Below, piece after piece: positions 24,846-31,979 of a stretch of 31,979 nucleotides of DNA. A program made the position numbers and the translations under genes. Positions within the stretch are counted from its first letter, which is position 1; each line of letters begins with the position of its first letter. Source of the stretch: Candidatus Nanopelagicales bacterium (lineage in GTDB: Bacteria > Actinomycetota > Actinomycetes > S36-B12); contig JAGYOB010000071.1 of the NCBI GenBank assembly GCA_018399515.1, positions 1 through 31,979 of the forward strand, in the 5' to 3' direction. The notes under the pieces are model-generated. The model was not told the DNA's origin. It worked only from the letters and a program-made list of their open reading frames with translations, and made no database searches.

Positions 24846-26258
24846 ATGAACCAGCGACGACCGCGACACCCCCGTCCAGCCCGTGGCGCCCGTGGCGCTG
24901 CTTACGACCTGCTGCACGCGGTTGCCGCTGATGACGCGTACGCCAATCTCGTGTGGCCGGACATCCTTGCGCATTCCGGTCTCGATGAAAGAGATTCCGC
25001 CTTCGCCACCGAATTGGCCTACGGCACTCTGCGATGGCGGGGATTCCTCGACGCGGTGATCGCCGACTGTCTTGATCGACCTCTCGATCGCATCGATCCA
25101 CGCGTCCTGGACCTGCTGCGGCTGGGCACCTATCAGCTCCTGATGGTGTCGACTGCCGATCACGCTGCTGTCGCCGAAACGGTGACGTTGGCGAAGTCTG
25201 TGGCAGGGGAGGGCCCGGCGCGTCTGGTGAATGCGGTGTTGCGTCGGATCGCTCGCGAGGGAGATCGGGATGTCTGGCGTGCGCGAGTGGCGCCCACTGA
25301 GTCGATATCGGATCTTTCCGTGGCCTGGTCGCATCCGCAGTGGATCACCACGGCTCTGGCGGAGGCGCTCGCAGCCCACGGTCGCAGGGACGAACTGACC
25401 GACCTCCTGCAGGCAGACAACATCCCCGCGCGCCCAACGCTCATCGCACGCCCGAGCCTGCTGCCGGTGGCCGAGCTTCTCGCCGATCCCGGTGTCGAAC
25501 CGGGCCGCTGGTCGCCATACGCCGCGGTTCTTCGACATGGCAGACCTGACGACATCGCGGCAGTGCGCGATGGGCGAGCCGGAGTGCAAGACGAGGGCAG
25601 TCAACTCATCGTTCTCGCGTTGGTCGATGCTCCGCTCGAGGGTCCCGATCGCACGTGGGTCGACCTAGCTTCGGGCCCGGGTGGCAAGGCGGCGCTGCTG
25701 GCGGGCCTGGCGGTTGAACGCGGCGCACACCTGATCGCCGTCGAGCCGCATGAGCATCGCGCGCAGTTGGTGCGTCAAGCGCTGCGTGCGTATCCGCGTG
25801 GAGTGGCTGAGGTGATCTGTGCTGACGGTCGCGACTCGCTGCCAGCGGCGAGCGCTGATCGCGTCCTTGTCGATGCGCCATGCACGGGACTGGGTGCGCT
25901 GCGCCGGCGGCCTGAGGCGCGATGGCGGCGGTCACCTGCCGATCTGGCCACTCTCGGTCCCTTGCAGCGTGAATTGCTCGAAGCCGCCATGACCATCGTC
26001 CGCCCCGGGGGAGTGGTGGCCTATGCGACCTGTTCGCCTCATCGTGGCGAGACCGATGCGGTCGTCGACGATGTCGTGCGGCGCCTGACCGACAGGGGTG
26101 AAGTGGTGGAGCGTGTCGACGCTCCACCGGTTCTCGACGGTGTACCCGATCTTGGACCCGGTCCGCACGTGCGGCTGTGGCCGCACATTCACGGCACCGA
26201 TGGGATGTACCTGGCCCTCCTGCGCCGAGGCACCACAGCGCTACCCTCGCCCGTGTGA
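24846..26258 (+). CDS. rsmB: 16S rRNA m5C967 methyltransferase
   Basis: ATG 24846 gives 470 residues. The N-terminal NusB-like domain (about 15-140, with AFATELAYGTLRWRGFLDAVI) precedes an Nsun-type SAM-dependent methyltransferase domain. Key motifs are the SAM site DLASGPGGKAALLAGLA, the motif IV DAPCTGLG (Cys346), and the motif VI nucleophile YATCSPH (Cys396). It modifies cytosine 967 (E. coli numbering) of 16S rRNA. An alternative GTG 24819 would overlap fmt by 17 bases; neither has a strong ribosome-binding site, so the start is moderately sure. The stop overlaps the rpe start as GTGA. Confidence 0.94.
   Translation: MNQRRPRHPRPARGARGAAYDLLHAVAADDAYANLVWPDILAHSGLDERDSAFATELAYGTLRWRGFLDAVIADCLDRPLDRIDPRVLDLLRLGTYQLLMVSTADHAAVAETVTLAKSVAGEGPARLVNAVLRRIAREGDRDVWRARVAPTESISDLSVAWSHPQWITTALAEALAAHGRRDELTDLLQADNIPARPTLIARPSLLPVAELLADPGVEPGRWSPYAAVLRHGRPDDIAAVRDGRAGVQDEGSQLIVLALVDAPLEGPDRTWVDLASGPGGKAALLAGLAVERGAHLIAVEPHEHRAQLVRQALRAYPRGVAEVICADGRDSLPAASADRVLVDAPCTGLGALRRRPEARWRRSPADLATLGPLQRELLEAAMTIVRPGGVVAYATCSPHRGETDAVVDDVVRRLTDRGEVVERVDAPPVLDGVPDLGPGPHVRLWPHIHGTDGMYLALLRRGTTALPSPV
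26242..26247 (+). promoter_or_regulatory. Possible leaderless promoter for rpe and the rib genes
   Basis: TACCCT fits TANNNT, and the rpe GTG (26255) begins 8 bases after it, about where transcription would start. Leaderless transcripts with this geometry are common in actinobacteria. The box lies within rsmB and no clear -35 is seen. Confidence 0.35.
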
Positions 26259-26923
26259 AGCCGTTGATCTGCCCCAGCCTGCTGTCCGCCGACTTTGCTC
26301 GACTCGCTGATGAGATCAGCCGGGTGGGGTCAGCGGACTGGTTGCACGTGGACGTCATGGATTACCACTTCGTGCCCAACCTGACCCTGGGGCTCCCGAT
26401 CGTGGAATCCCTGCGGGCCGCGACGGACATCCCCCTCGACTGCCACCTGATGATCGATGACCCAGATCGTTGGGCGCCCGGTTATGCCGAAGCAGGGGCG
26501 GGCAGCGTCACCTTCCACGCCGAGGCGGCCAAAGCCCCGCTCCGATTAGCTCGGACCCTGCGTGCGGCCGGGGCGCGCGCCGGACTGGCGCTGAACCCGG
26601 GCACCTCGGTCGAGCCCTATGCCGATCTCCTCGTCGATTTCGACATGCTGCTGATCATGACCGTCGAGCCGGGCTTCGGGGGGCAACCGTTCCTTCCCGA
26701 GGTGCTGGCGAAACTGCGTCGGGCCCGTGAGATCGCCGACGCGCGCGGCCTGGACATCTGGTTGCAGGTCGATGGCGGCGTCTCACCGGCGACGATCGAG
26801 CAGTGCGCGGATGCCGGAGCGACGGTTTTCGTCGCTGGCTCTGCGGTGTTCGGGGCGGACGACCCCGATCGGATGATCGAACAGTTGCGCACGATGGCAG
26901 CGCAGGCTTCGTCGACGTCATGA
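26255..26923 (+). CDS. rpe: Ribulose-phosphate 3-epimerase
   Basis: The 222-residue TIM-barrel enzyme interconverts ribulose-5-phosphate and xylulose-5-phosphate. Motifs are ICPSLLSADF (4-14), the catalytic Asp in HVDVMDYHFVPN, CHLMI, TVEPGFGGQPF and QVDGGV with the second catalytic Asp. GTG 26255 overlaps the rsmB stop; upstream frame is shadow. Ribulose-5-phosphate is the substrate of the RibB half of RibBA, so its place before ribD fits. The stop overlaps the ribD ATG. Confidence 0.97.
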   Translation: MKPLICPSLLSADFARLADEISRVGSADWLHVDVMDYHFVPNLTLGLPIVESLRAATDIPLDCHLMIDDPDRWAPGYAEAGAGSVTFHAEAAKAPLRLARTLRAAGARAGLALNPGTSVEPYADLLVDFDMLLIMTVEPGFGGQPFLPEVLAKLRRAREIADARGLDIWLQVDGGVSPATIEQCADAGATVFVAGSAVFGADDPDRMIEQLRTMAAQASSTS

Positions 26924-27969
26924 CGGTCGATGAGCAGGTGGCATTGGCCACAGCCCTCGATCTCGCCCGCACTCCAGGGGTGCCACCGGGACCCAACCCT
27001 CGGGTGGGATGCGTGATCCTCACCCCCGATGGCGGGGTCGTCGGTCGGGGTTGGCACCGGGGGGCAGGCACCCCGCACGCCGAAGTGGCCGCACTGGCGG
27101 AGGCAGGCGAACTCGCCGCGGGTGCAACCGCGGTCGTCACGCTGGAACCGTGCGATCACCAGGGTCGGACCGGACCATGCACCCAGGCACTACGCGACGC
27201 TGGCATCGCCCGGGTCGTCTACGCCATGACCGACCCCAGCGAGACCGGGGGTGGGGGAGCGGCGCGATTGGCACGGGATGGTGTCGATGTGGTCCTCGCT
27301 GAAGGCGAGGAAGCGCGGCGGGCGCGGGACTTCCTGGCCCCCTGGGCCTTCGCGGTGACCCATGAGCGCCCGTACGTCACCGTGAAGGTGGCAGCCTCCC
27401 TCGATGGGCGCGTTGCGGCAGACGATGGCAGCAGCCGCTGGATTACCGGCGACGAATCGCGTCGAGATGTGCATGCACTCCGTGCCGACGTAGACGCTGT
27501 TGTCGTGGGAACCGGAACAGTGGCCATCGACGACCCGCACTTGACGGTCCGCGAGGTCGATGCTGGCGGTTTCCAGCCGATCCCGGTGATCGTCGGAATG
27601 CGCGAGCTGCCCGAGTCTGCGCACCTGGCGCAGGAGGTGGCTCGTGGAGAAGCGATGCACATCCGCAGCCATGACCCGCACGAAGCCCTGGCGCAGTTAC
27701 AGGCCAGGGGGGTGCGGCATGTGCTGGTTGAGGGTGGACCCACACTGGCGGCGGCCTGGTTGCGCGCCGATGTGGTGGATCGATTGATCTGGTTCGTGGC
27801 GCCGGTCATCCTCGGGGCTGGTGCCCTCGCTATGGGGGATCTGGGGGTGCGGACCCTGACCGATGCTCGCCGGTGGCAGGTGGTGGATGTGTGCCGTCGC
27901 GGGGATGATGCGAGGATCATGGCCGTTCCCACTGAGCGGGATCGCCCGAAACGCACCGATGTCGACTGA
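26920..27969 (+). CDS. ribD: Bifunctional riboflavin deaminase/reductase
   Basis: ATG 26920 overlaps the rpe stop as ATGA and gives 349 residues. The N-terminal deaminase has the zinc site with His53 and Glu55 in TPHAEVAAL, and Cys78 and Cys87 in LEPCDHQGRTGPC. The C-terminal reductase (from about 146) has VTVKVAASLDGRVA, SRWITGDESRRDVH and HVLVEGGPTLAAAWL. It carries out the second and third steps of riboflavin synthesis from the GTP branch. Upstream open frame beyond 26920 is a shadow of rpe. Both active sites look intact. Confidence 0.96.
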   Translation: MTVDEQVALATALDLARTPGVPPGPNPRVGCVILTPDGGVVGRGWHRGAGTPHAEVAALAEAGELAAGATAVVTLEPCDHQGRTGPCTQALRDAGIARVVYAMTDPSETGGGGAARLARDGVDVVLAEGEEARRARDFLAPWAFAVTHERPYVTVKVAASLDGRVAADDGSSRWITGDESRRDVHALRADVDAVVVGTGTVAIDDPHLTVREVDAGGFQPIPVIVGMRELPESAHLAQEVARGEAMHIRSHDPHEALAQLQARGVRHVLVEGGPTLAAAWLRADVVDRLIWFVAPVILGAGALAMGDLGVRTLTDARRWQVVDVCRRGDDARIMAVPTERDRPKRTDVD

Positions 27970-27989
27970 CCATGAAGGGAACGTGACCT

Positions 27990-28643
27990 GTGTTCACCGG
28001 GATCGTCGAGGAACGTGGCCGCATCGTCGATGTGGTGCATCTTCCCGATGAGGCTGCGCGTGTGCGCATACGTGGACCTCGCGTGACTGCTGATGTGCGA
28101 CTGGGTGACTCGATCGCTGTCAACGGCGTATGCCTCACGGTGTCGAATCTGGACGGTGACGTTTTCGACGCCGATGTGATGCGCGAAACGCTGGTGCGCT
28201 CCTCTCTCGCCGATATCGATGTCGACAGCGAGGTCAATCTGGAGCGTGCCGTGACACCGTCGACCCGACTGGGTGGTCACCTTATGCAGGGCCATGTCGA
28301 TGGCACCGGTGTCATCATCGACCGCCAACCGACGGATCACTGGGAAATCGTGCGAATCGGACTGCCATCGCGCTTGGCGCGGTACGTGGTCGAAAAAGGC
28401 TCCATCGCGGTGGATGGCGTGTCACTGACCGTGGTCGAGACGCAGATGGGAGATGACGGAGATTGGTTCTCGGTCTCACTGATCCCCACGACTCTGGCCG
28501 AGACCACGTTGGGGCTGCGAGAAGTGGGAGCGACGGTGAACCTCGAGGTCGATGTGTTGGCCAAGTACGTCGAACGGGCCTTGGCATACGGTTCGTCCAC
28601 CCCTGAACCCGCGAGTGGCTCTGTGAGCGAGGAGACCCGATGA
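27990..28643 (+). CDS. ribE: Riboflavin synthase alpha subunit
   Basis: The 217-residue protein has the two tandem lumazine-binding barrels of the family. It begins with the diagnostic MFTGIVEERG; the first repeat has DSIAVNGVCLTV and GGHLMQGHVDGTG, the second KGSIAVDGVSLTVVE. It dismutates two lumazines into riboflavin. GTG 27990 lies 9 bases after GAAGGGA (27974-27980). The stop overlaps the ribBA start by four bases. Only 20 bases separate it from ribD. Confidence 0.96.
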   Translation: MFTGIVEERGRIVDVVHLPDEAARVRIRGPRVTADVRLGDSIAVNGVCLTVSNLDGDVFDADVMRETLVRSSLADIDVDSEVNLERAVTPSTRLGGHLMQGHVDGTGVIIDRQPTDHWEIVRIGLPSRLARYVVEKGSIAVDGVSLTVVETQMGDDGDWFSVSLIPTTLAETTLGLREVGATVNLEVDVLAKYVERALAYGSSTPEPASGSVSEETR

Positions 28644-29920
28644 CCGTCGAAGGCGCCGCAGCGCAGCAGGTGAGCGGGCACGATGAGGTCCTGCTGGACT
28701 CGATCGAGGATGCTGTCGCTGCAATACGGGCTGGCGCAGCGGTTGTGGTCGTCGATGATCCCGGTCGAGAGAACGAGGGTGATCTGATCTTCGCGGCGTC
28801 CCTGGCCACTTCGGAATTGACCGGCTTCATGATCAGGTACACCTCCGGATACATCTGCGTGGGGATGACCGGTCCTGATCTCGATCGCCTCGGGCTGCCA
28901 CCGATGACGGCGGTGAATGAGGATGCGCGAGGCACGGCCTACGCCGTCTCCGTTGATGCACGTGATGTCGAGGCCACGGGTATCAGTGCGCGAGATCGGT
29001 CGCACACGATCAAGGTTCTGGCTGATCCCGGGACCCAGCCCTATGACCTCGCACGACCCGGTCATGTGATGCCCCTGCGGGCCGTCGATGGTGGAGTTCT
29101 GCGTCGCGCCGGCCATACCGAGGCATCAGTGGACCTTGCGCGTATGGCGGGCCTTGCTCCTGCGGGGGCCCTGTGTGAGCTGGTCAATGATGACGGTTCC
29201 ATGATGCGGGCTCCCGAGTGCCGCGCGTTCGCCGATGAGCATGGTCTGGTGATGATCTCCATCCGCGATCTCATCGCCCATCGCGCTCGTCGAGAGAAGC
29301 ACGTCGAGCGAGTCGCAGAAGCGAAACTCCCCACAGAGTACGGCGACTTCCGTGTCGTCGGATTTCGCAACAGGCTCGATGGCATCGAGCATGTCGCGCT
29401 GGTGTGCGGCGACATCGGCGATGGTCATGAGGTGCTGACCCGAGTCCACTCCGAGTGCTTGACCGGTGACGTACTCGGATCCAAGCGATGCGACTGTGGG
29501 CCCCAGCTGCACGCAGCGATGGCCGCCGTGGGGCGGGAGGGTCGCGGTGTCGTGCTGTACCTGCGCGGTCATGAGGGCAGGGGGATCGGCCTGTTACACA
29601 AACTGCAGGCGTATCAATTGCAGGACTCCGGGCGCGACACCGTCGATGCCAACCTGGATCTGGGTTTGCCTATGGACGCCCGCGATTACGGAATGGGAGC
29701 CCAGATCCTCGCAGATCTGGGGATCCACTCCATGCGGTTGTTATCGAACAATCCGTCGAAGCGAGCCGGTTTGGAGGGCTACGGACTTCAGATATCCGAG
29801 CGGGTACCTCTCGTCATCGAACCGAATGAGCACAACATCGGCTACCTGCAGACCAAAGCGGCTCGTATGGGTCACGAGTTGTACATGCCCGACGGTCCAG
29901 AAGGAACGCCTGAATCATGA
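28640..29920 (+). CDS. ribBA: Fused DHBP synthase / GTP cyclohydrolase II
   Basis: The 426-residue fusion supplies both inputs of riboflavin synthesis. The RibB half (about 15-220) turns ribulose-5-phosphate into dihydroxybutanone phosphate and has RENEGD at 43-48, DLARPGHVMPLRA and AGHTEASVDLARMAGL. The RibA half opens the GTP ring and has the zinc cysteines Cys273, Cys284 and Cys286 in HSECLTGDVLGSKRCDCG, then RGHEGRGIGLLHKL and LLSNNPSKRAGLEGYG. Both halves look active. ATG 28640 overlaps the ribE stop; the stop overlaps the ribH start. Confidence 0.97.
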   Translation: MTVEGAAAQQVSGHDEVLLDSIEDAVAAIRAGAAVVVVDDPGRENEGDLIFAASLATSELTGFMIRYTSGYICVGMTGPDLDRLGLPPMTAVNEDARGTAYAVSVDARDVEATGISARDRSHTIKVLADPGTQPYDLARPGHVMPLRAVDGGVLRRAGHTEASVDLARMAGLAPAGALCELVNDDGSMMRAPECRAFADEHGLVMISIRDLIAHRARREKHVERVAEAKLPTEYGDFRVVGFRNRLDGIEHVALVCGDIGDGHEVLTRVHSECLTGDVLGSKRCDCGPQLHAAMAAVGREGRGVVLYLRGHEGRGIGLLHKLQAYQLQDSGRDTVDANLDLGLPMDARDYGMGAQILADLGIHSMRLLSNNPSKRAGLEGYGLQISERVPLVIEPNEHNIGYLQTKAARMGHELYMPDGPEGTPES

Positions 29921-30393
29921 GTGGCGGTGGAGCGCCATCGACCGATGTGGGTGATGTCGCTGGGTTGAAAGTGACGATTGTCGCCGCCTCCTGGCATGAC
30001 GTGGTGATGAACGGCCTTCTGGGTTCGGCCTCGGCCTATTGCCGCGAGGTGGGCGTCGATGCTGCGGTGGTGCGTGTGCCAGGTGCCTTCGAGTTGCCCA
30101 TCGTCGCTCGTGCTTGTGCATTGACCGGGGTTGACGCGGTCATCGCGCTCGGGGTGATCATTCGCGGGGGAACCCCGCATTTCGAATTCGTCTGCGAAGC
30201 GACGACGAGCGGCCTGACCAGGGTTGCCTTGGACACCGGGGTTCCGATCGGTTTCGGCGTGCTCACCTGCGATGACGAGACGCAGGCTCTCGATCGAGCG
30301 GGACTCCCGGGGTCGAGCGAGGACAAGGGTCGCGAAGCCGCTCATGCTGCGCTGGCTACGGCCTTGGTGCTGCGAGGCATTCCCACGCCGTAG
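29917..30393 (+). CDS. ribH: Lumazine synthase
   Basis: The 158-residue protein condenses dihydroxybutanone phosphate with the pyrimidine from RibD to give lumazine, usually as an icosahedral shell or pentamer. It shows PGAFELP (55-61) and GVIIRGGTPHFEFVC with the catalytic His88, plus the C-terminal phosphate-binding region ending in EDKGREAAHAALAT. The ATG overlaps ribBA (ATGA). It is the last rib gene; hisE follows after 11 bases, apparently from its own promoter. Confidence 0.97.
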   Translation: MSGGGAPSTDVGDVAGLKVTIVAASWHDVVMNGLLGSASAYCREVGVDAAVVRVPGAFELPIVARACALTGVDAVIALGVIIRGGTPHFEFVCEATTSGLTRVALDTGVPIGFGVLTCDDETQALDRAGLPGSSEDKGREAAHAALATALVLRGIPTP

Positions 30394-30396
30394 GCT
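30391..30396 (+). promoter_or_regulatory. Probable leaderless promoter of hisE
   Basis: TAGGCT fits TANNNT and overlaps the ribH stop. The hisE GTG at 30405 begins 8 bases later, so the mRNA would start at or next to the start codon. There is no Shine-Dalgarno in the 11-base gap, which agrees with leaderless initiation. The -35 side is not clear. Confidence 0.5.
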
Positions 30397-30404
30397 GGGC
30401 GCTC

Positions 30405-30668
30405 GTGAAGACTTTCGAGGAACTGTTCGTCGAGCTTCGAGCCAAGAAGCAGTCGACGGCGGAACCCAGCGGCACCACACGACTCCTCGACGAAGGCGTC
30501 CACGCCATCGGCAAGAAGATCGTCGAGGAGGCGGCTGAGGTGTGGATGGCTGCCGAATACGAGGGTCCAGACCGGACTGCCGAGGAAGTCGCCCAGTTGC
30601 TGTACTTCCTCCAGGTGCTCCTGGTGTCGCAGGACCTCACCTTGGAAGATGTCTACCGACGGCTGTAG
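30405..30668 (+). CDS. hisE: Phosphoribosyl-ATP pyrophosphohydrolase
   Basis: The 87-residue all-helical enzyme hydrolyses phosphoribosyl-ATP to phosphoribosyl-AMP, step two of histidine synthesis. Family marks are MKTFEELF, the metal-binding IVEEAAEVWMAA (EExxE-type) and the late helix EEVAQLLYFLQVLL. It is the single-domain actinobacterial form, not fused to HisI. It is placed before hisG, separate from the main his cluster, as in other actinobacteria. No ribosome-binding site precedes the GTG. Confidence 0.96.
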   Translation: MKTFEELFVELRAKKQSTAEPSGTTRLLDEGVHAIGKKIVEEAAEVWMAAEYEGPDRTAEEVAQLLYFLQVLLVSQDLTLEDVYRRL

Positions 30669-30679
30669 CCGTCCTCCCA

Positions 30680-30685
30680 TACTGT
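30680..30685 (+). promoter_or_regulatory. Possible hisG promoter (-10 box)
   Basis: TACTGT in the 38-base hisE-hisG gap fits TANNNT; transcription would begin near 30692, before the Shine-Dalgarno GAAAGG at 30695-30700. The -35 is poor, so this may be a minor internal promoter. Confidence 0.3.
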
Positions 30686-30706
30686 CACTTCAGCGAAAGG
30701 CCACCT

Positions 30707-31552
30707 GTGCTGCGCGTCGCACTCCCGAACAAGGGTCAGCTCGCCGAACCGGCTCGATCGATTCTGTCCGAGGCGGGGTATCTCCATGCCGCAGCAGCGC
30801 GCGATCTCGTCGTACAGGACCCCGATAACGATGCGGAATTCTTCTTCCTGCGTCCCAAGGACATTGCAACCTATGTCGGATCGGGCACCTTGGACGTCGG
30901 AATCACCGGGCGCGACATGCTGCTGGATTCAGGCGCCACAGCCGAGGAGATCATGGCGCTGGGGTTCGCGGGCTCCACCTTCCGGCTGGCCGTGCCCGTA
31001 GGCACCGCGCAGACAGTGCAGGATCTGTCCGGGCGCCGTATCGCAACCTCCTACCCCGGACTGCTCGCCGACTATCTGCGGCGTGAGGGCATCGACGCCG
31101 AAGTTGTCCGACTTGATGGCGCTGTCGAGAATGCGGTGGCGCTCGGCGTGGCTGACGCGGTGGCGGATGTCGTCGCGACGGGAACCACGATCCGCAAGGC
31201 AGGCCTCGAAGTTATCGGTGAACCGATCCTGATCAGCGATGCGCTCCTAGTGCGACGCATTGGCGCCGAACCCGATCCGGCTGTAGACAACTTCGTGCGT
31301 CGGTTGCACAGCGTGATGGTTGCACGGGCCTATGTTCTCGTCGATTACGACATCTCTGCGCAGAAGGTCGAGCAGGCCTGCGCCGTGACCCCCGGGATCG
31401 AATCGCCGACGATCTCGCCCCTGCACGATCCGGCGTGGGTTGCGGTTCGTGCGATGGTCACCCGCCGAGATGTGCACCGGATCATGGATGAGTTGTACGC
31501 GCTCGGTGCCCGCGGGATCCTGGTAACCGATATCCACGCCTGCCGGCTGTAG
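30707..31552 (+). CDS. hisG: ATP phosphoribosyltransferase, long form
   Basis: The 281-residue protein joins ATP and PRPP in the first step of histidine synthesis. It shows LRVALPNKGQL (2-12), DVGITGRDML, IATSYPGL and the PRPP loop DVVATGTTIRKAGL. The length includes the C-terminal ACT-like domain (about 205-281, ending GARGILVTDIHACRL) that binds histidine for feedback inhibition; no HisZ partner is needed. GTG 30707 is 6 bases after GAAAGG. The frame upstream is a shadow of hisE. Confidence 0.96.
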   Translation: MLRVALPNKGQLAEPARSILSEAGYLHAAAARDLVVQDPDNDAEFFFLRPKDIATYVGSGTLDVGITGRDMLLDSGATAEEIMALGFAGSTFRLAVPVGTAQTVQDLSGRRIATSYPGLLADYLRREGIDAEVVRLDGAVENAVALGVADAVADVVATGTTIRKAGLEVIGEPILISDALLVRRIGAEPDPAVDNFVRRLHSVMVARAYVLVDYDISAQKVEQACAVTPGIESPTISPLHDPAWVAVRAMVTRRDVHRIMDELYALGARGILVTDIHACRL

Positions 31553-31607
31553 GACCAGACGTATTCGACGAAAACGGCGCGAGCGCAGCACGAGAAGAGG
31601 CAGCGGC

Positions 31608-31979
31608 ATGGTGGATGGAGACGGGCGGCGGCTGGAGGTGCCGACCGGGTTCGCCGGTGACGACGGATCGGCGCCGACGGCGTTACGTGAGGCCCTGCAC
31701 CGGTACGCACAGGACCGGGCAGCGCACGCCGATGTGCTGACCGCGCTCACCGCCGCACGCCTGCTCGTGCCGGTGGTGGCGGTGCTCGACGAGTCGCGAA
31801 CTGCGGCCGATCCGGCCGGACGCGAGATCTCGGTCGATAAATCCAGCCACATGGCTACCGTCAGTTTGGTTCAGGCTGACGGCAGGCGTGGGCTCCTGGC
31901 ATTCACCAGTGTCGACAGCCTGGCCCGGTGGGATCCGCAGGCTCGACCGGTACCTGCATCCGCCCGCGATGTGGCGGCT
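31608..31979 (+). CDS. SseB-family protein, 3' truncated by the window edge
   Basis: ATG 31608 is preceded by AGAAGAGG (31593-31600). The 124 residues seen include LREALHRYAQDRAAHADVLT, then ARLLVPVVAVLDES, and VDKSSHMATVSLVQADGRRG followed by LLAFTSVDSLARWDP. This pattern of a helix, the LLVPV strand and the LLAFTS strand is typical of the SseB N-terminal domain. In Streptomyces and relatives an SseB-like gene also lies downstream of hisG. The molecular role in actinobacteria is unknown to me. The C-terminus is outside the window. Confidence 0.8.
   Translation, partial: MVDGDGRRLEVPTGFAGDDGSAPTALREALHRYAQDRAAHADVLTALTAARLLVPVVAVLDESRTAADPAGREISVDKSSHMATVSLVQADGRRGLLAFTSVDSLARWDPQARPVPASARDVAA

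Noticed and set aside
1..31979. Search for mobile elements, phage genes, tRNAs and defence systems
   Set aside because: All coding space is taken by recognised housekeeping genes or conserved-position proteins, gaps are short, and no transposase, integrase, tRNA cloverleaf or toxin-antitoxin pair was seen.

Overview
The window is a compact, entirely chromosomal, high-GC stretch from an actinobacterium. The evidence is the gene order pyrR-pyrB-pyrC-(small membrane protein)-carA-carB-...-pyrF-mIHF/gmk-rpoZ-coaBC-metK-priA-...-fmt-rsmB-rpe-rib, which matches the conserved block I know from Mycobacterium and Streptomyces. Supporting signs are an actinobacterial RNA polymerase omega subunit, an mIHF-type domain, a SAM-IV riboswitch, a PyrR-type leader and frequent GTG starts. 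I cannot name the genus. All recognised genes are on the + strand and I see no mobile element, CRISPR array, tRNA or rRNA. No gap between genes exceeds about 140 bases.

Region 1 (1-6919): the 3' two thirds of gltB, then gltD (glutamate synthase), pyk (pyruvate kinase) and a metallo-beta-lactamase-fold hydrolase of unknown substrate.

Region 2 (6890-18314): a pyrimidine operon. It opens with a leader in which a PyrR-type RNA hairpin can sequester the pyrR Shine-Dalgarno sequence. It continues through pyrR, pyrB, pyrC, a one-TM protein, carA, carB, pyrK, pyrD (class 1B) and pyrF (short, type 1). It runs without a visible break into one ORF that fuses an mIHF-like DNA-binding domain to guanylate kinase. 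The genes encode the whole de novo route from bicarbonate to UMP. Most junctions are 1- or 4-base overlaps.

Region 3 (18312-23281): rpoZ; coaBC, whose only start that keeps the flavoprotein motif is a CTG overlapping the rpoZ stop; a SAM-IV riboswitch; metK; and a priA homologue without helicase motifs.

Region 4 (23281-31979): def-fmt (N-formylmethionine handling), rsmB, rpe, the full riboflavin set ribD-ribE-ribBA-ribH, then hisE-hisG (first two steps of histidine synthesis), and the 5' part of an SseB-like gene. rpe makes or consumes ribulose-5-phosphate, the substrate of the RibB half of RibBA, so its place before rib makes metabolic sense.

The content is mainly housekeeping. I did not find a clearly new system. 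The points most worth a second look are the mIHF-guanylate kinase fusion, the CTG start of coaBC, the pyr leader with a possible five-codon ORF over the anti-Shine-Dalgarno strand, and the class 1B PyrD/PyrK plus type 1 PyrF module.
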